Made by a program: the position numbers and the translations under genes. 35,047 nucleotides of DNA from CAYJRR01 sp964372275 [NCBI: uncultured bacterium] (GTDB lineage Bacteria > CAYJRR01), in NCBI GenBank assembly GCA_964372275.1, contig CAYJRR010000039.1:1-35047 (forward strand), given 5' to 3'. Below, piece by piece: positions 15,627 through 23,660 of the stretch; the stretch's first letter is position 1, and each line of letters starts with the position of its first letter. The notes under the pieces were generated by a model. That model had not been told where the DNA came from. It did not search any database and saw only the letters and a list, made by a program, of their open reading frames with translations.

Positions 15627-16412
15627 GTGATCCCCGCGCGCGAAGAAGACCTCCGACTCTTCGGCAGCCTGCGAGGGAGCCGGTGCCCTCCGGGGCGGTT
15701 CATCGGCGACGGCGAGCGGGTCGTCCGGCGGATGCTTGCAGCCGGGCGGGTGGAACGGATCCTCTGCGCGCCGGAGTGGCCCGAGCGGCTCGCGATCCCG
15801 CCGGAGGTCGAGGTGCGAATCGCCGACCACCGCGAGCTCGAGCGGATCGTCGGCTACCGACTGCACAGCGGGGTGATGGCGATGGGGCCGATCCCGGCTC
15901 CGACGCCGATCGCGGGCGGCCTGCTGGTCGCTCTCGACGGATTGGCCAACGCCGAGAACGTGGGGACCGTGATGCGCTGCTGCGCGGCGTTCGGCGTGGA
16001 CGGGGTGCTGGTCGGTCCGGGGACGACCTCTCCGTGGATCCGGCGCGCGGTCCGCGTCTCGGTCGGCGCGCCGCTCGCGGTTCCGGTGCACGAGGTCGAC
16101 GATCTCGCCGCCGCGTGCTCGGCTCGAAACGCGTGGGCGGCGCACATCCACGGCTCGCGTCTCGACTACCGGGAGGTCGACCTGACGGAGCCGGTCTGCC
16201 TGGTCCTGGGGAGCGAGGCGAACGGCGTGAGCGAGCGGGTACTCGCCGCGTGCCGCGGCACCCTCTACATCCCGATGGCGGCGGGCTGGGACTGCCTGAA
16301 CGTCGGCTCCAGCGCGGCGGTCCTCCTGGCCGAGGTGGGACGCCAGCGCGTCGCACGCGGGGCGGATCGACCGCGCGCCGCCGCGAGCCGCGAGGACGGC
16401 CGTACGTGCTGA
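15627..16412 (+). CDS. SpoU/TrmH-family RNA 2'-O-methyltransferase
   Basis: This 261-residue protein carries the three SPOUT/SpoU motifs. Motif 1 is NAENVGTVMRCCAAFGVDGV, with the conserved Asn, Gly and Arg. Motif 2 is LVLGSEANGVS. Motif 3 is IPMAAGWDCLNVGSSAAVLL. These form the knotted SAM site that methylates a ribose 2'-OH in tRNA or rRNA; the exact nucleotide cannot be told from sequence. The N-terminus (residues 1-80) is a short substrate-binding domain. GTG at 15627 is chosen because the family start aligns there; a TTG at 15609 would add six residues, and neither has a clear Shine-Dalgarno. The next gene overlaps its end by seven bases, making it the head of a packed four-gene set. Confidence 0.88.
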   Translation: MIPAREEDLRLFGSLRGSRCPPGRFIGDGERVVRRMLAAGRVERILCAPEWPERLAIPPEVEVRIADHRELERIVGYRLHSGVMAMGPIPAPTPIAGGLLVALDGLANAENVGTVMRCCAAFGVDGVLVGPGTTSPWIRRAVRVSVGAPLAVPVHEVDDLAAACSARNAWAAHIHGSRLDYREVDLTEPVCLVLGSEANGVSERVLAACRGTLYIPMAAGWDCLNVGSSAAVLLAEVGRQRVARGADRPRAAASREDGRTC

Positions 16413-18337
16413 GCGTCGTGTCGCGCTGGAGGCGGGCGCCGGAGCCGCCCGCGACACGGGTGGCCCTGCCATCCGCCGGCGGCGGACTCCTCCTCGCCGA
16501 CGAGCGTGGCACGGTGTGGCTCCTCGACGACGACGGACGTCCCCTGGGAAACCACCGGCCGGCCGATTCGCTGCGCGCCATCGCCGTCTGCGCGGCGGGC
16601 GGCGGCGGGTTCGTGTTGTCGGCGATCGACCTGGCGCGGCTGGGACCCGAGGGGACGGCGATGTGGAGGGAGCCGTCGCCGGCGTGGCCCCTCGACCTCG
16701 CGGCGAGTCGCGACGGAAAGCAGATCGCCGTCTCCGCGCGGGACGGAGTGGTCGCGCTCTTTTCGTGGTCGGGAAAGGTACTCTTCCGTGGGTCGGTGCC
16801 GCACAACGCCGATCACGCCGTACCCGCCTGCGGCCGGAGCGCGCTGGTGGTGGTCGGGGCCCGGGGCGAGGTGACTTGCCTCCCGGCGGTCCCGCCGGAG
16901 CGATCGGGCGCCGCAGCGGGCTGGCGCATCCGATTGGGTTGCACCGCCTCCCGCCCCGACGTCGCCGGCGATCAGGTCGTCGTCCCCAGCTTCGACGGGA
17001 TCCACCGCTTTTCGATCGGCGGCGAGCCGTCAGGCCTGATCGACCTCGGCCGGCCGTGCCTCCGCGCCTGCCTCACGGGCGACGGCGATCGACTCCTGGC
17101 GCTCGACACCGCCCCTCGCCTCGCGCTCCTGGAGACGGCGACCGGACGTACGCTGTGGACCCACCCGCTCGACGCCGTTCCCCGCGATCTGTCCCTCGCT
17201 CCCGACGGACGGGGGTTCGTCGTCGTCGATGCCGCCGGCGGGATCGAGCGCTACGACGTCCGCGAGGTGGCGGCGCGCGCGGCGGGGCCGGACGCCCGGT
17301 TCGTCGAGATCGGTTCCGGCTCCGGTCCGGAGCCGCGCCTCCGGTGGCGTGCGCGCGTCGCCGCGATCGACGCCGCGGAGCTCGCGTTCGGTTCCGGCGG
17401 CGAATCGGTCGCGTTGCTCGACCGGGCGCGCGGGGAGCTCTCGTGGTGGCGTGGCCCGGACGGGCCGGCCTGGTCCGACGTGCGGGTCGGCGTCGGCGCG
17501 CGTCTGGCGTCGGCGACCCGGGGCGATCTCCTGCTGACGTGGGGAGCCGGAGGGACGACCGTCCACTCGTCGGCGCGTCCGCGCATTGCCCACGTGGACG
17601 GCGATGCGCGGGCGGTGGCGGTCGCCGACGACGGCGCCTCCGCGTCGATCGCGGGACCGCTGGAACTGAGGTGGATCGATCCGGCCGGGCGGGCGATCTC
17701 CGGGCCGGCGGCGCGCGCGCTCACCATGCGGCTGCGCGGCTCGGCCGTCGCCTCGGTCTCGCTCGCGCCGGAGGGCGATCGAATCGCGGCCGCCGGTTTC
17801 GACGGCCGGCTGCACGTCGTCGACCGCGATGGCGCCGGCATCTCGGCCGAGCTTGGCGCGGAGGCGCTCGCGGCGTGGTTCGGCGATCGGACGATCGCCG
17901 CCACCCGCGACGGTCGGGTGGTGGCGGTCGACCGCGCGGGACGGATCGATTGCGAGCTTGCGATTCCGTCGCGGAGCGCGGCGACTGAGGTCTGGCGGAT
18001 CGGACCGGACCTCCTGGTGGCCGACGCCGCCGGACGGATCCACCGACTCGGCCGGGATCCTTGGTCGCTCGCCGCGCTTCCGCCCGGGCCGGCGGGGGGC
18101 CGCGCGTTCGCCGTGTCGATGGACCGCCTTCGGGAGTTTCGCTACGATTCGAGCCAAATCGCGTGCGTCGACGCGCTCTCGGGCGCCGTCCGGTGGAAGC
18201 GAGCCGTGGACGAAGCCCCGCAGTGCTTCGCCGTCACGCCGGACGGACGGAGCCTCGCGGCCCTCGTCTCCGGGGAGCTGGTCGTGTACGACCTGATTTC
18301 CGGCGACGCCGCACCCCCGAGGTTCCTCGAGCTCTAG
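16406..18337 (+). CDS. Beta-propeller (WD40/PQQ-like repeat) protein
   Basis: This 643-residue protein consists of repeated blades with the pattern hydrophobic-DG-x-x-hydrophobic, for example LADERGTVWLLDDDGRPLG, AVSARDGVVALFSWSGKVL, ATRDGRVVAVDRAGRIDC and VTPDGRSLAALVSGELVVYD. It probably folds into one or two WD40/PQQ-like propellers. There is no signal peptide, so it is probably cytoplasmic. GTG at 16406 overlaps the methyltransferase stop; another GTG at 16418 is possible. The stop at 18337 is two bases from the AAA ATPase start. Propellers usually act as binding platforms, so it may scaffold the ATPase and the MshEN protein downstream. No enzymatic motif is seen. Confidence 0.78.
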   Translation: MLSVVSRWRRAPEPPATRVALPSAGGGLLLADERGTVWLLDDDGRPLGNHRPADSLRAIAVCAAGGGGFVLSAIDLARLGPEGTAMWREPSPAWPLDLAASRDGKQIAVSARDGVVALFSWSGKVLFRGSVPHNADHAVPACGRSALVVVGARGEVTCLPAVPPERSGAAAGWRIRLGCTASRPDVAGDQVVVPSFDGIHRFSIGGEPSGLIDLGRPCLRACLTGDGDRLLALDTAPRLALLETATGRTLWTHPLDAVPRDLSLAPDGRGFVVVDAAGGIERYDVREVAARAAGPDARFVEIGSGSGPEPRLRWRARVAAIDAAELAFGSGGESVALLDRARGELSWWRGPDGPAWSDVRVGVGARLASATRGDLLLTWGAGGTTVHSSARPRIAHVDGDARAVAVADDGASASIAGPLELRWIDPAGRAISGPAARALTMRLRGSAVASVSLAPEGDRIAAAGFDGRLHVVDRDGAGISAELGAEALAAWFGDRTIAATRDGRVVAVDRAGRIDCELAIPSRSAATEVWRIGPDLLVADAAGRIHRLGRDPWSLAALPPGPAGGRAFAVSMDRLREFRYDSSQIACVDALSGAVRWKRAVDEAPQCFAVTPDGRSLAALVSGELVVYDLISGDAAPPRFLEL

Positions 18338-18339
18338 GA

Positions 18340-19830
18340 ATGCAGGCGACGCGCGACGAACTCGAGCTCCTGGTCCGGTCCCGGTACCCGATCCTCTACC
18401 TGCTGTCGTGGGAGGAGGGCCGGAGCGAACGGCTGCTCCGCGAGCTGGGGAGCTCCCTCCACAAAAAGGTCTACGTCTGGACCGCCACCCAGGGGTTCGA
18501 AGGGGGGATCGCCTCCGACGACCGGTCGCCGGCCGCGGCGCTCGCCCAGGTCGCCTCGTCGCCGGAGCGCGCGATCTTCGTGTTGAAAGACTTCCACGCG
18601 CACCTCGACCGGCCGGAGGTGGTGCGCGCGATGCGCGACGCCGTCGGCAGCCTGAAGCAGAGCTTCAAGACCCTGGTGATCCTCTCGCCTGTCCTGTCGA
18701 TCCCGCGGGAGCTGGAGAAGGACGTCACGGTGATCGACGTCCCGCTTCCGGACGCCGCCGAGGTGGGGGCGATCCTCGACGGGATCATCCGGAGCGTGAG
18801 GAACGATCCGCGGGTCTCGGTCGACGCCGGTCCGGAGCTGCGCGAGCGGATCGTGAAGGCGGCGCTGGGACTGACCGCCAACGAGGCGGAGAACGTCTTC
18901 GCCAAGGCGGTGGTGCACGGTCGCCGCCTCGACGAAAGCGACCTGCCGCTGATCCTGGCGGAGAAGAAGCAGATCCTCCGCAAGATGGGGATGCTCGAGT
19001 ACTACGACAACGAGGAAGGGATCGACGAGGTCGGGGGGCTCGACGAGCTGAAGCGGTGGCTGCGCACGCGGTCGTCGGCCTTCAGCGAACGGGCGCGCGC
19101 CTTCGGACTTCCGGAGCCGAAGGGGCTGCTCCTCCTCGGCGTGCAGGGCTGTGGCAAGAGCCTCACCGCGAAGGCGATCGCCAGCCAGTGGAAGTTGCCG
19201 CTCCTGCGCCTCGACGTCGGCAGCCTGTTCGGTTCCTTCATCGGCAGCAGCGAGGAGAACCTTCGCAAGGCGATCCGGATCGCGGAGTCGTTGAGCCCGT
19301 GCGTGCTGTGGCTGGACGAGATCGAGAAGGGATTCTCCGGCGTCGGCGGCGGAGGCCATAGCGACGGCGGCACGTCGGCGCGCGTCTTCGGCGGCTTCCT
19401 CACCTGGCTGCAGGAGAAGAGAAAGCCGGTTTTCGTGGTGGCGACGTCCAACAAGATCGAGGACCTGCCGCCCGAGCTGCTTCGGAAGGGGCGGTTCGAC
19501 GAGATCTTCTTCGTCGACCTTCCCGACGGACCGGAGCGCGAGACGATCTTTGCCATCCACCTCCGCAAGAAGCGCCGCGATCCGGCCGCCTTCGATCTCC
19601 GCCGCCTGGCGGGCTTGGCGGAGGGTTTCAGTGGGGCGGAGATCGAGGCGGCGTTGGTGGAGGCGATGTACGAGGCGTTTGCCGCTTCGCGCGAAGTCAC
19701 CTCGGGGGACGTCGAGGCCGCGCTGCGCGGGACGGTTCCGTTGTCGCGGACGAGCAGCGAGTCGATCTCACGGCTCCGCTCGTGGGCCGCCGACCGCGCG
19801 CGGCCGGCGAGCAGCAAAGGGGTCGCGTAG
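18340..19830 (+). CDS. AAA-family ATPase, Ycf46-like
   Basis: This 496-residue protein matches Ycf46-type AAA ATPases in length and layout. The N-terminal 215 residues are a degenerate AAA-like domain (LELLVRSRYPILYLLSWEE, AIFVLKDFH, VILSPVLSIPRELE). The second, active AAA domain has Walker A GVQGCGKS (267-274), Walker B VLWLDEIEKGF (322-332), sensor 1 VATSN (N371) and LLRKGRFDEIFFVDLP carrying the arginine finger. A linker with EYYDNEEGIDEVGGLDELK joins them. Ycf46 is known in cyanobacteria and plastids, and related proteins occur in other bacteria; roles in CO2 use have been proposed for the cyanobacterial protein but are not general. Here it sits between a propeller gene (2-bp gap) and an MshEN gene (abutting TAG-ATG). 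Confidence 0.87.
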   Translation: MQATRDELELLVRSRYPILYLLSWEEGRSERLLRELGSSLHKKVYVWTATQGFEGGIASDDRSPAAALAQVASSPERAIFVLKDFHAHLDRPEVVRAMRDAVGSLKQSFKTLVILSPVLSIPRELEKDVTVIDVPLPDAAEVGAILDGIIRSVRNDPRVSVDAGPELRERIVKAALGLTANEAENVFAKAVVHGRRLDESDLPLILAEKKQILRKMGMLEYYDNEEGIDEVGGLDELKRWLRTRSSAFSERARAFGLPEPKGLLLLGVQGCGKSLTAKAIASQWKLPLLRLDVGSLFGSFIGSSEENLRKAIRIAESLSPCVLWLDEIEKGFSGVGGGGHSDGGTSARVFGGFLTWLQEKRKPVFVVATSNKIEDLPPELLRKGRFDEIFFVDLPDGPERETIFAIHLRKKRRDPAAFDLRRLAGLAEGFSGAEIEAALVEAMYEAFAASREVTSGDVEAALRGTVPLSRTSSESISRLRSWAADRARPASSKGVA

Positions 19831-21162
19831 ATGACCGAACGGAAGAAGCGCTTGGGCGAGATCCTGGTCGAAGGGAAGTTCGTCACGCTGGAGCAGTTCC
19901 AGGCAGCCGTCGCGCACCAGCGGCAGTGGGGAGGGAAAATCGGCTCGGCGCTGATCGAGAAGGGGTTCATCACCGAGGAGCAGATGGTGAAGGTACTCTC
20001 GGCCCAGCTCGGCGTGCCCGGCGTCTGCCTCTCCAAACTGACGGTCGCCCCGGACGTGATGGCCAAGATCCCTCGGGACCTGCAGGAGAAGCATCTGGCC
20101 ATGCCGATCGCCGTCGTGCCGGAGAAGAACCGCGAAGCGGTCGTCCTGGCGATCGCCAACCCGAGGAACGTGGCCGCCCTGGACGAGATCACCTTTGCGA
20201 CCGGTCTCAAGGTGAAGCAGGTGGTGGTCGCGTGCGAGATCGCGCTGAAGCGGCTGATCTTCGGCGGCAGCGGGCCGAAGGCGCCGGAACCGCCGTCGAA
20301 GTCGGAGAGCGACCTGCTGATGCAGGTGTTCCTCGGATCGGCCGAGCCGGGAGGCGTCCTGACCCACGACCCCGCCGCGGAACCGACCAACGTCATCGAT
20401 CCGGTCTCTTCCGACGATCTCCAGCCGGTCGAAGAGCTGTCGGAGCTCGAGCCGCTGCCCGAGGACGCGTTGATGGCGCTCACCGACGCGCACGAGAGAT
20501 CGAACGCCCCGGTGGCGTTCGAGACCCCGATGGCGCCGGCTCCGCCGTCGACCTCCGTCGGTCCGACGCCGGAGGCCGGTCTGGCGTCGGGCTCGTTCGA
20601 GGCGACCGAGCCTGACAGCGAAGCGTCGGCGCCGCCACCCTTCGCGGGGACGGAGGGCGCGCCGCGGACACCGCGCGAGAGCGTGGTGATCCCGGATCTC
20701 ACCGACCACGTTCCGATGCCCGACCTGGGGGCGCCTTCCGGCGCGGCGCCAGGATCGGTCGCGGACGCCGATCCGTTCGCGCTTCCCTACGAGCTGGTCA
20801 TGGAGAGCGGCGACGGCGCGTCGTCGAATCCGATCGCCGCGAAGTTCTCCACCTGGGGAGGTCGCGCCGAGGAGCCCGCGTCCGTCCGTGGAATTCCGGA
20901 GAGCTCGCAGCCGGGGGCCCGGATCGCGAGCTTGAGTCCCAGCGTCGTTCCGGTCTCGGCGTCGAGTCCGTCCTCGCCTCCGCCAGCGTCCGCCGGCGTC
21001 GCCGTCGGCGACACGCGCCCGGCGCCGTCGGAGGAACAGGCGGAGCTCAACGTCCTGTTCCGGCGCAAGGTGAAGCTGCTCAACGCGCTGGCGGAGCTGC
21101 TTCTGGAGAAGGGGATCCTCACCGAAGGGGAGATCAAGGAGAAGCTCGCCAAGAAGAAGTAA
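19831..21162 (+). CDS. MshEN (GspE N-terminal-like) domain protein, candidate c-di-GMP receptor
   Basis: This 443-residue protein begins with an MshEN/T2SSE_N domain (residues about 5-150). Two 24-residue motifs are visible: R7-Q30 starting RLGEILV, and K36-Q59 starting KIGSALI and ending LSAQ, separated by exactly five residues (RQWGG). That layout is the tandem c-di-GMP site described for MshE; motif I keeps the Arg, motif II has Lys. The domain continues with KLTVAPDVMAKIPRDL and AIANPRNVAALDEI, as in GspE/PilB N-termini, but no ATPase domain follows. The middle (about 150-400) is acidic, Pro/Ser-rich and probably disordered. The last 40 residues form a helical hairpin resembling half an MshEN unit (LLLEKGILTEGEIKEKL). 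It starts directly after the AAA ATPase stop. Binding of c-di-GMP is inferred, not shown. Confidence 0.83.
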   Translation: MTERKKRLGEILVEGKFVTLEQFQAAVAHQRQWGGKIGSALIEKGFITEEQMVKVLSAQLGVPGVCLSKLTVAPDVMAKIPRDLQEKHLAMPIAVVPEKNREAVVLAIANPRNVAALDEITFATGLKVKQVVVACEIALKRLIFGGSGPKAPEPPSKSESDLLMQVFLGSAEPGGVLTHDPAAEPTNVIDPVSSDDLQPVEELSELEPLPEDALMALTDAHERSNAPVAFETPMAPAPPSTSVGPTPEAGLASGSFEATEPDSEASAPPPFAGTEGAPRTPRESVVIPDLTDHVPMPDLGAPSGAAPGSVADADPFALPYELVMESGDGASSNPIAAKFSTWGGRAEEPASVRGIPESSQPGARIASLSPSVVPVSASSPSSPPPASAGVAVGDTRPAPSEEQAELNVLFRRKVKLLNALAELLLEKGILTEGEIKEKLAKKK

Positions 21163-21207
21163 CGAAATCGTTCGTCGAAAGTTGACACCCTGCGTCACAA
21201 GCGGGCC

Positions 21208-21237
21208 TTGAACGGCCCCCGCGCGGGTGTCTACATT
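21208..21237 (+). promoter_or_regulatory. Candidate sigma-70-type promoter for the DUF4926 gene
   Basis: TTGAAC at 21208-21213 and TACATT at 21232-21237 are separated by 18 bp, in the gap between the MshEN gene and the DUF4926 gene. A transcript would start near 21244, about 35 bases before the GTG. A nearby TTGACA at 21182 has no matching -10 at normal distance. Confidence 0.4.
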
Positions 21238-21278
21238 ACGCATCCGTACAGCACCTTGGTTCACGGGAAAGGGAGAAC

Positions 21279-21485
21279 GTGGGCGGACGTGTGACGAAGT
21301 TCCAGGAGAACGAAAAGGTCCGGCTTCGGGTCGATCTGCCGGTGCACAACCTTCGTCGAGGCTCGATCGGCGCCGTCATCGGCGCCTTCGAGGATCCGGA
21401 CGAGGCCTACGAGGTCGAGTTCCTCGAGGGACGCGCGACGGTGACCTGCGTCCTGAAGCCGACGCAACTCGAACCGACGCGCTGA
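21279..21485 (+). CDS. DUF4926 domain small protein
   Basis: This 68-residue protein matches the DUF4926 family of small beta-barrel proteins: KVRLRVDLPVHNLRRGSIGAVIG, a hydrophobic-AYEVEFLEG strand, then TCVLKPTQLEP. The fold is related to SH3-like barrels. DUF4926 genes are often near toxin-antitoxin or regulatory genes, but their role is not established. The GTG at 21279 is chosen because GGGAG lies five to nine bases upstream; a GTG at 21291 would shorten the protein by four residues. It stands alone between the MshEN gene and the diguanylate cyclase, in the same direction as both. Confidence 0.82.
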   Translation: MGGRVTKFQENEKVRLRVDLPVHNLRRGSIGAVIGAFEDPDEAYEVEFLEGRATVTCVLKPTQLEPTR

Positions 21486-21525
21486 CGCGCCGACGAGCGC
21501 GGCCGGCGCGGCTCTGGTAGATTCG

Positions 21526-21576
21526 GCGCAGGGGTTCGGGGAGCCCCCGAGGGAGCCCGAAGGGCGAAACGATGCG
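21526..21576 (+). promoter_or_regulatory. Two-hairpin element, copy A (before diguanylate cyclase)
   Basis: Hairpin 1 is TCGGGG-AGC-CCCCGA (21536-21550). After three bases follows hairpin 2, AGCCCGAAGGGCG (21554-21566), a GCCC stem with a GAA triloop. Five bases later comes the ATG of the GGDEF gene at 21572. The 3' strand of hairpin 2 (GAAGGG) would also be the ribosome-binding site, so folding could mask it. A TAGATT at 21518-21523 could be a -10 box placing the transcript start at the edge of the element. Confidence 0.6.
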
Positions 21577-23566
21577 TCGATTCGTCGGCCGCCGCGTGGG
21601 GCGGAAGCTGTCGATGGCGGTTTCCGCCATCCTCACCGTCTCCTCGCTCTTTTTCGTGGCGATGCTGCTTCGGGTCTCCCGAGGCACGCTCGGCGACCTG
21701 AACGACGCTTGGCTCGACATCCTGACCGACTCGGTTTCGGGCTCGATCGTGACGGTGATGGAGCAGGGACACGGCTCCGGGTTCCGGCGCGTGGTCCGTG
21801 ACGCCGCCGAGCACGAGAAGATTGAGGCGATCCGCGTCCTGAACCTCCAGGGGAAGATCGCCTTCTCCGCCGATCCCGGCGAGCAGGGACAGCAGGTCGA
21901 AGACGAGATCGCCGCCCGGCTCCCGATCCTCGCCCGCGGCGGGAGCGCCGCCAAGTGGTCCGAGGAATCGGAGTTGGCCGTTCGCGCGGAAGATCTGCCG
22001 GCGGCGTCGGAGGTGATGCTCCGGACGGTGCCGGGGCGGATCGTCGCGCTTCGTCCCATCCTCAACGAAGAGGCGTGCCGTCGCTGCCATGCCCGCGACC
22101 TGGACCAGCTCGGCGTGCTGCAGATCTCGGTCTCGACGGCCGGCTCCGACCTGCTCGTCGCGCGCTTCCAGCGGCTGTTCGGGACGCTCGCGTTCCTTCC
22201 GGTGCTGTTCGTGGTGGCCACGATCCTGCTGATGACCCGCGTGCTCGTGACCCGGCCGCTCAAGTCGCTGACCACCACCATCCAGAAGGCGTCGCAGGGC
22301 GACTTCCTGCACCGCGCGCACGTTCCCGGGAGCGACGAGATCGCCACGCTGGCCGCCGATTTCAACGGCATGCTGGGGCGGATCACGACGCTCACCGCAA
22401 TGAACCTCGAACGGGAACGGGAGCTGGCGGCGGCGCAGGAGGAGATGAAGGCCCGCGCGGCGCTGGACGAGAAGGCGAAGCTGATCGAGACCGCCAACCG
22501 CGAGCTGGGCGAGCGGAACCGCGAGCTGGCGATCCTGTTCGAGTTCGTGCAGCAGATCAACAGCACGCTCGACCTCCCGCGGCTGTTCGAGAGCCTCACC
22601 TCGATCGTGGCGGGAAAGCTCGGCTATCGGCAGTTCGTGGTGTTGCTGATGGACGCTTCCCGCGATCTGCTGGTGGTGAAGGCGACCCACGGCTTCGACG
22701 AAGCGGAGGAGATTCGCGGGATGACCTTCCGGAAAGGGGAGGGGATCGCCGGGGAATGTGCCCGCACCGGCGAGCGGATCCTGATCCCCGACACGCGCAA
22801 GGATTCGCGCTTCCTCCACTACAAGGGGAAACGCAGCGCCGACGGAGCGCTGCTGTGCGTCCCGATGAAGGCCAAGGACCAGGTGATGGGGGTGCTGGCC
22901 TTCGAGCGCTCGCTCTTGGAAGGGTTCAGCGAGAGCGAGATCGCCTTCCTCACCGCGATCACCAACGCCGCCGCGATCGCCATCGAGAACGCGCAGCTCT
23001 ACGCCCGCACGCGCGAGCTGTCGGCGACCGACGAGCTGACCAAAGTCGCCAACCGGCGCGCCTTCCAGGAACGGCTGGAACACGAGCTGCGGCGCGCCGA
23101 CCGATTCCACCGGCAGGCCTCGCTGCTGATGGTCGACATCGACTACTTCAAGCGGTTCAACGACACACACGGGCACCTGGAGGGGGACCAGGTGCTGGCC
23201 AAGGTCGCGGAGCTGTTCCGCGAGAACGTGCGCGAGGTCGACCTCGTCTCGCGCTTCGGTGGCGAGGAGTTCGTCATCCTGCTCCCCGACGCCGACAAGG
23301 TCGAGGCGGCCGCGGTGGCGGAGAAGCTCCGGTCGCGCGTCTTCCGCCACCGCTTCCCGCACGCCGAGACCCAGCCCACAGGAAGGCTCACGATCTCCGT
23401 CGGCGTCGCGAGCTACCCCGGCGACGCCACCGACTCGCTCTCCCTGGTGGAGTCGGCCGACTTCGCCCTCTACCGCGCCAAGGACACCGGCCGGAACCGG
23501 GTGGTCGTCTTCGACGAGACCCTTCGCCGCGACCTCGACCGCCAGCGTCTCGCCGGCAAGGCGTGA
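21572..23566 (+). CDS. Membrane diguanylate cyclase with CxxCH-type sensor, HAMP, GAF and GGDEF
   Basis: This 664-residue protein has TM1 at about residues 13-34 and an extracytoplasmic sensor (35-198) containing C169-R-R-C172-H173, a c-type heme-binding motif. This is the layout of Tll0287-like/DUF3365-type heme sensors. TM2 (about 201-226), HAMP (about 224-278), a coiled coil (about 280-340), GAF (about 340-480) and GGDEF (about 495-655) follow. The active site is GGEEF at about 563-567. An RxxD inhibitory site lies exactly five residues before it (REVD then LVSRF), so product inhibition is expected. It should make c-di-GMP from two GTP in response to a redox, gas or ligand signal at the heme domain and a second input at GAF. 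It lies about 400 bp downstream of the MshEN protein, a possible receiver. Confidence 0.93.
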   Translation: MRRFVGRRVGRKLSMAVSAILTVSSLFFVAMLLRVSRGTLGDLNDAWLDILTDSVSGSIVTVMEQGHGSGFRRVVRDAAEHEKIEAIRVLNLQGKIAFSADPGEQGQQVEDEIAARLPILARGGSAAKWSEESELAVRAEDLPAASEVMLRTVPGRIVALRPILNEEACRRCHARDLDQLGVLQISVSTAGSDLLVARFQRLFGTLAFLPVLFVVATILLMTRVLVTRPLKSLTTTIQKASQGDFLHRAHVPGSDEIATLAADFNGMLGRITTLTAMNLERERELAAAQEEMKARAALDEKAKLIETANRELGERNRELAILFEFVQQINSTLDLPRLFESLTSIVAGKLGYRQFVVLLMDASRDLLVVKATHGFDEAEEIRGMTFRKGEGIAGECARTGERILIPDTRKDSRFLHYKGKRSADGALLCVPMKAKDQVMGVLAFERSLLEGFSESEIAFLTAITNAAAIAIENAQLYARTRELSATDELTKVANRRAFQERLEHELRRADRFHRQASLLMVDIDYFKRFNDTHGHLEGDQVLAKVAELFRENVREVDLVSRFGGEEFVILLPDADKVEAAAVAEKLRSRVFRHRFPHAETQPTGRLTISVGVASYPGDATDSLSLVESADFALYRAKDTGRNRVVVFDETLRRDLDRQRLAGKA

Positions 23567-23603
23567 AGACGCGCCGCGGGAGGCCGACGGTCGACCAAGG
23601 CGC

Positions 23604-23660
23604 GGGGGGCTTGGGGGGCATCGGAGGACGGCCGCGAAGCGGCCACCGCACGGGCCCCCC
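23604..23660. terminator. Candidate bidirectional terminator between convergent genes
   Basis: In the 93-bp gap between the convergent diguanylate cyclase and ferredoxin genes, a perfect 6-bp hairpin GGCCGC-GAA-GCGGCC (23630-23644) is nested inside a longer GGGGGG (23604-23609) with CCCCCC (23655-23660) pairing. The CCCCCCTA at its right edge contains the ferredoxin stop codon. No T-run follows, so intrinsic termination would be weak or factor-assisted. Confidence 0.5.

Noticed and set aside
21182-21187. TTGACA upstream of the DUF4926 gene
   Set aside because: No suitable -10 at normal spacing; TTGAAC with TACATT further down is the better pair.
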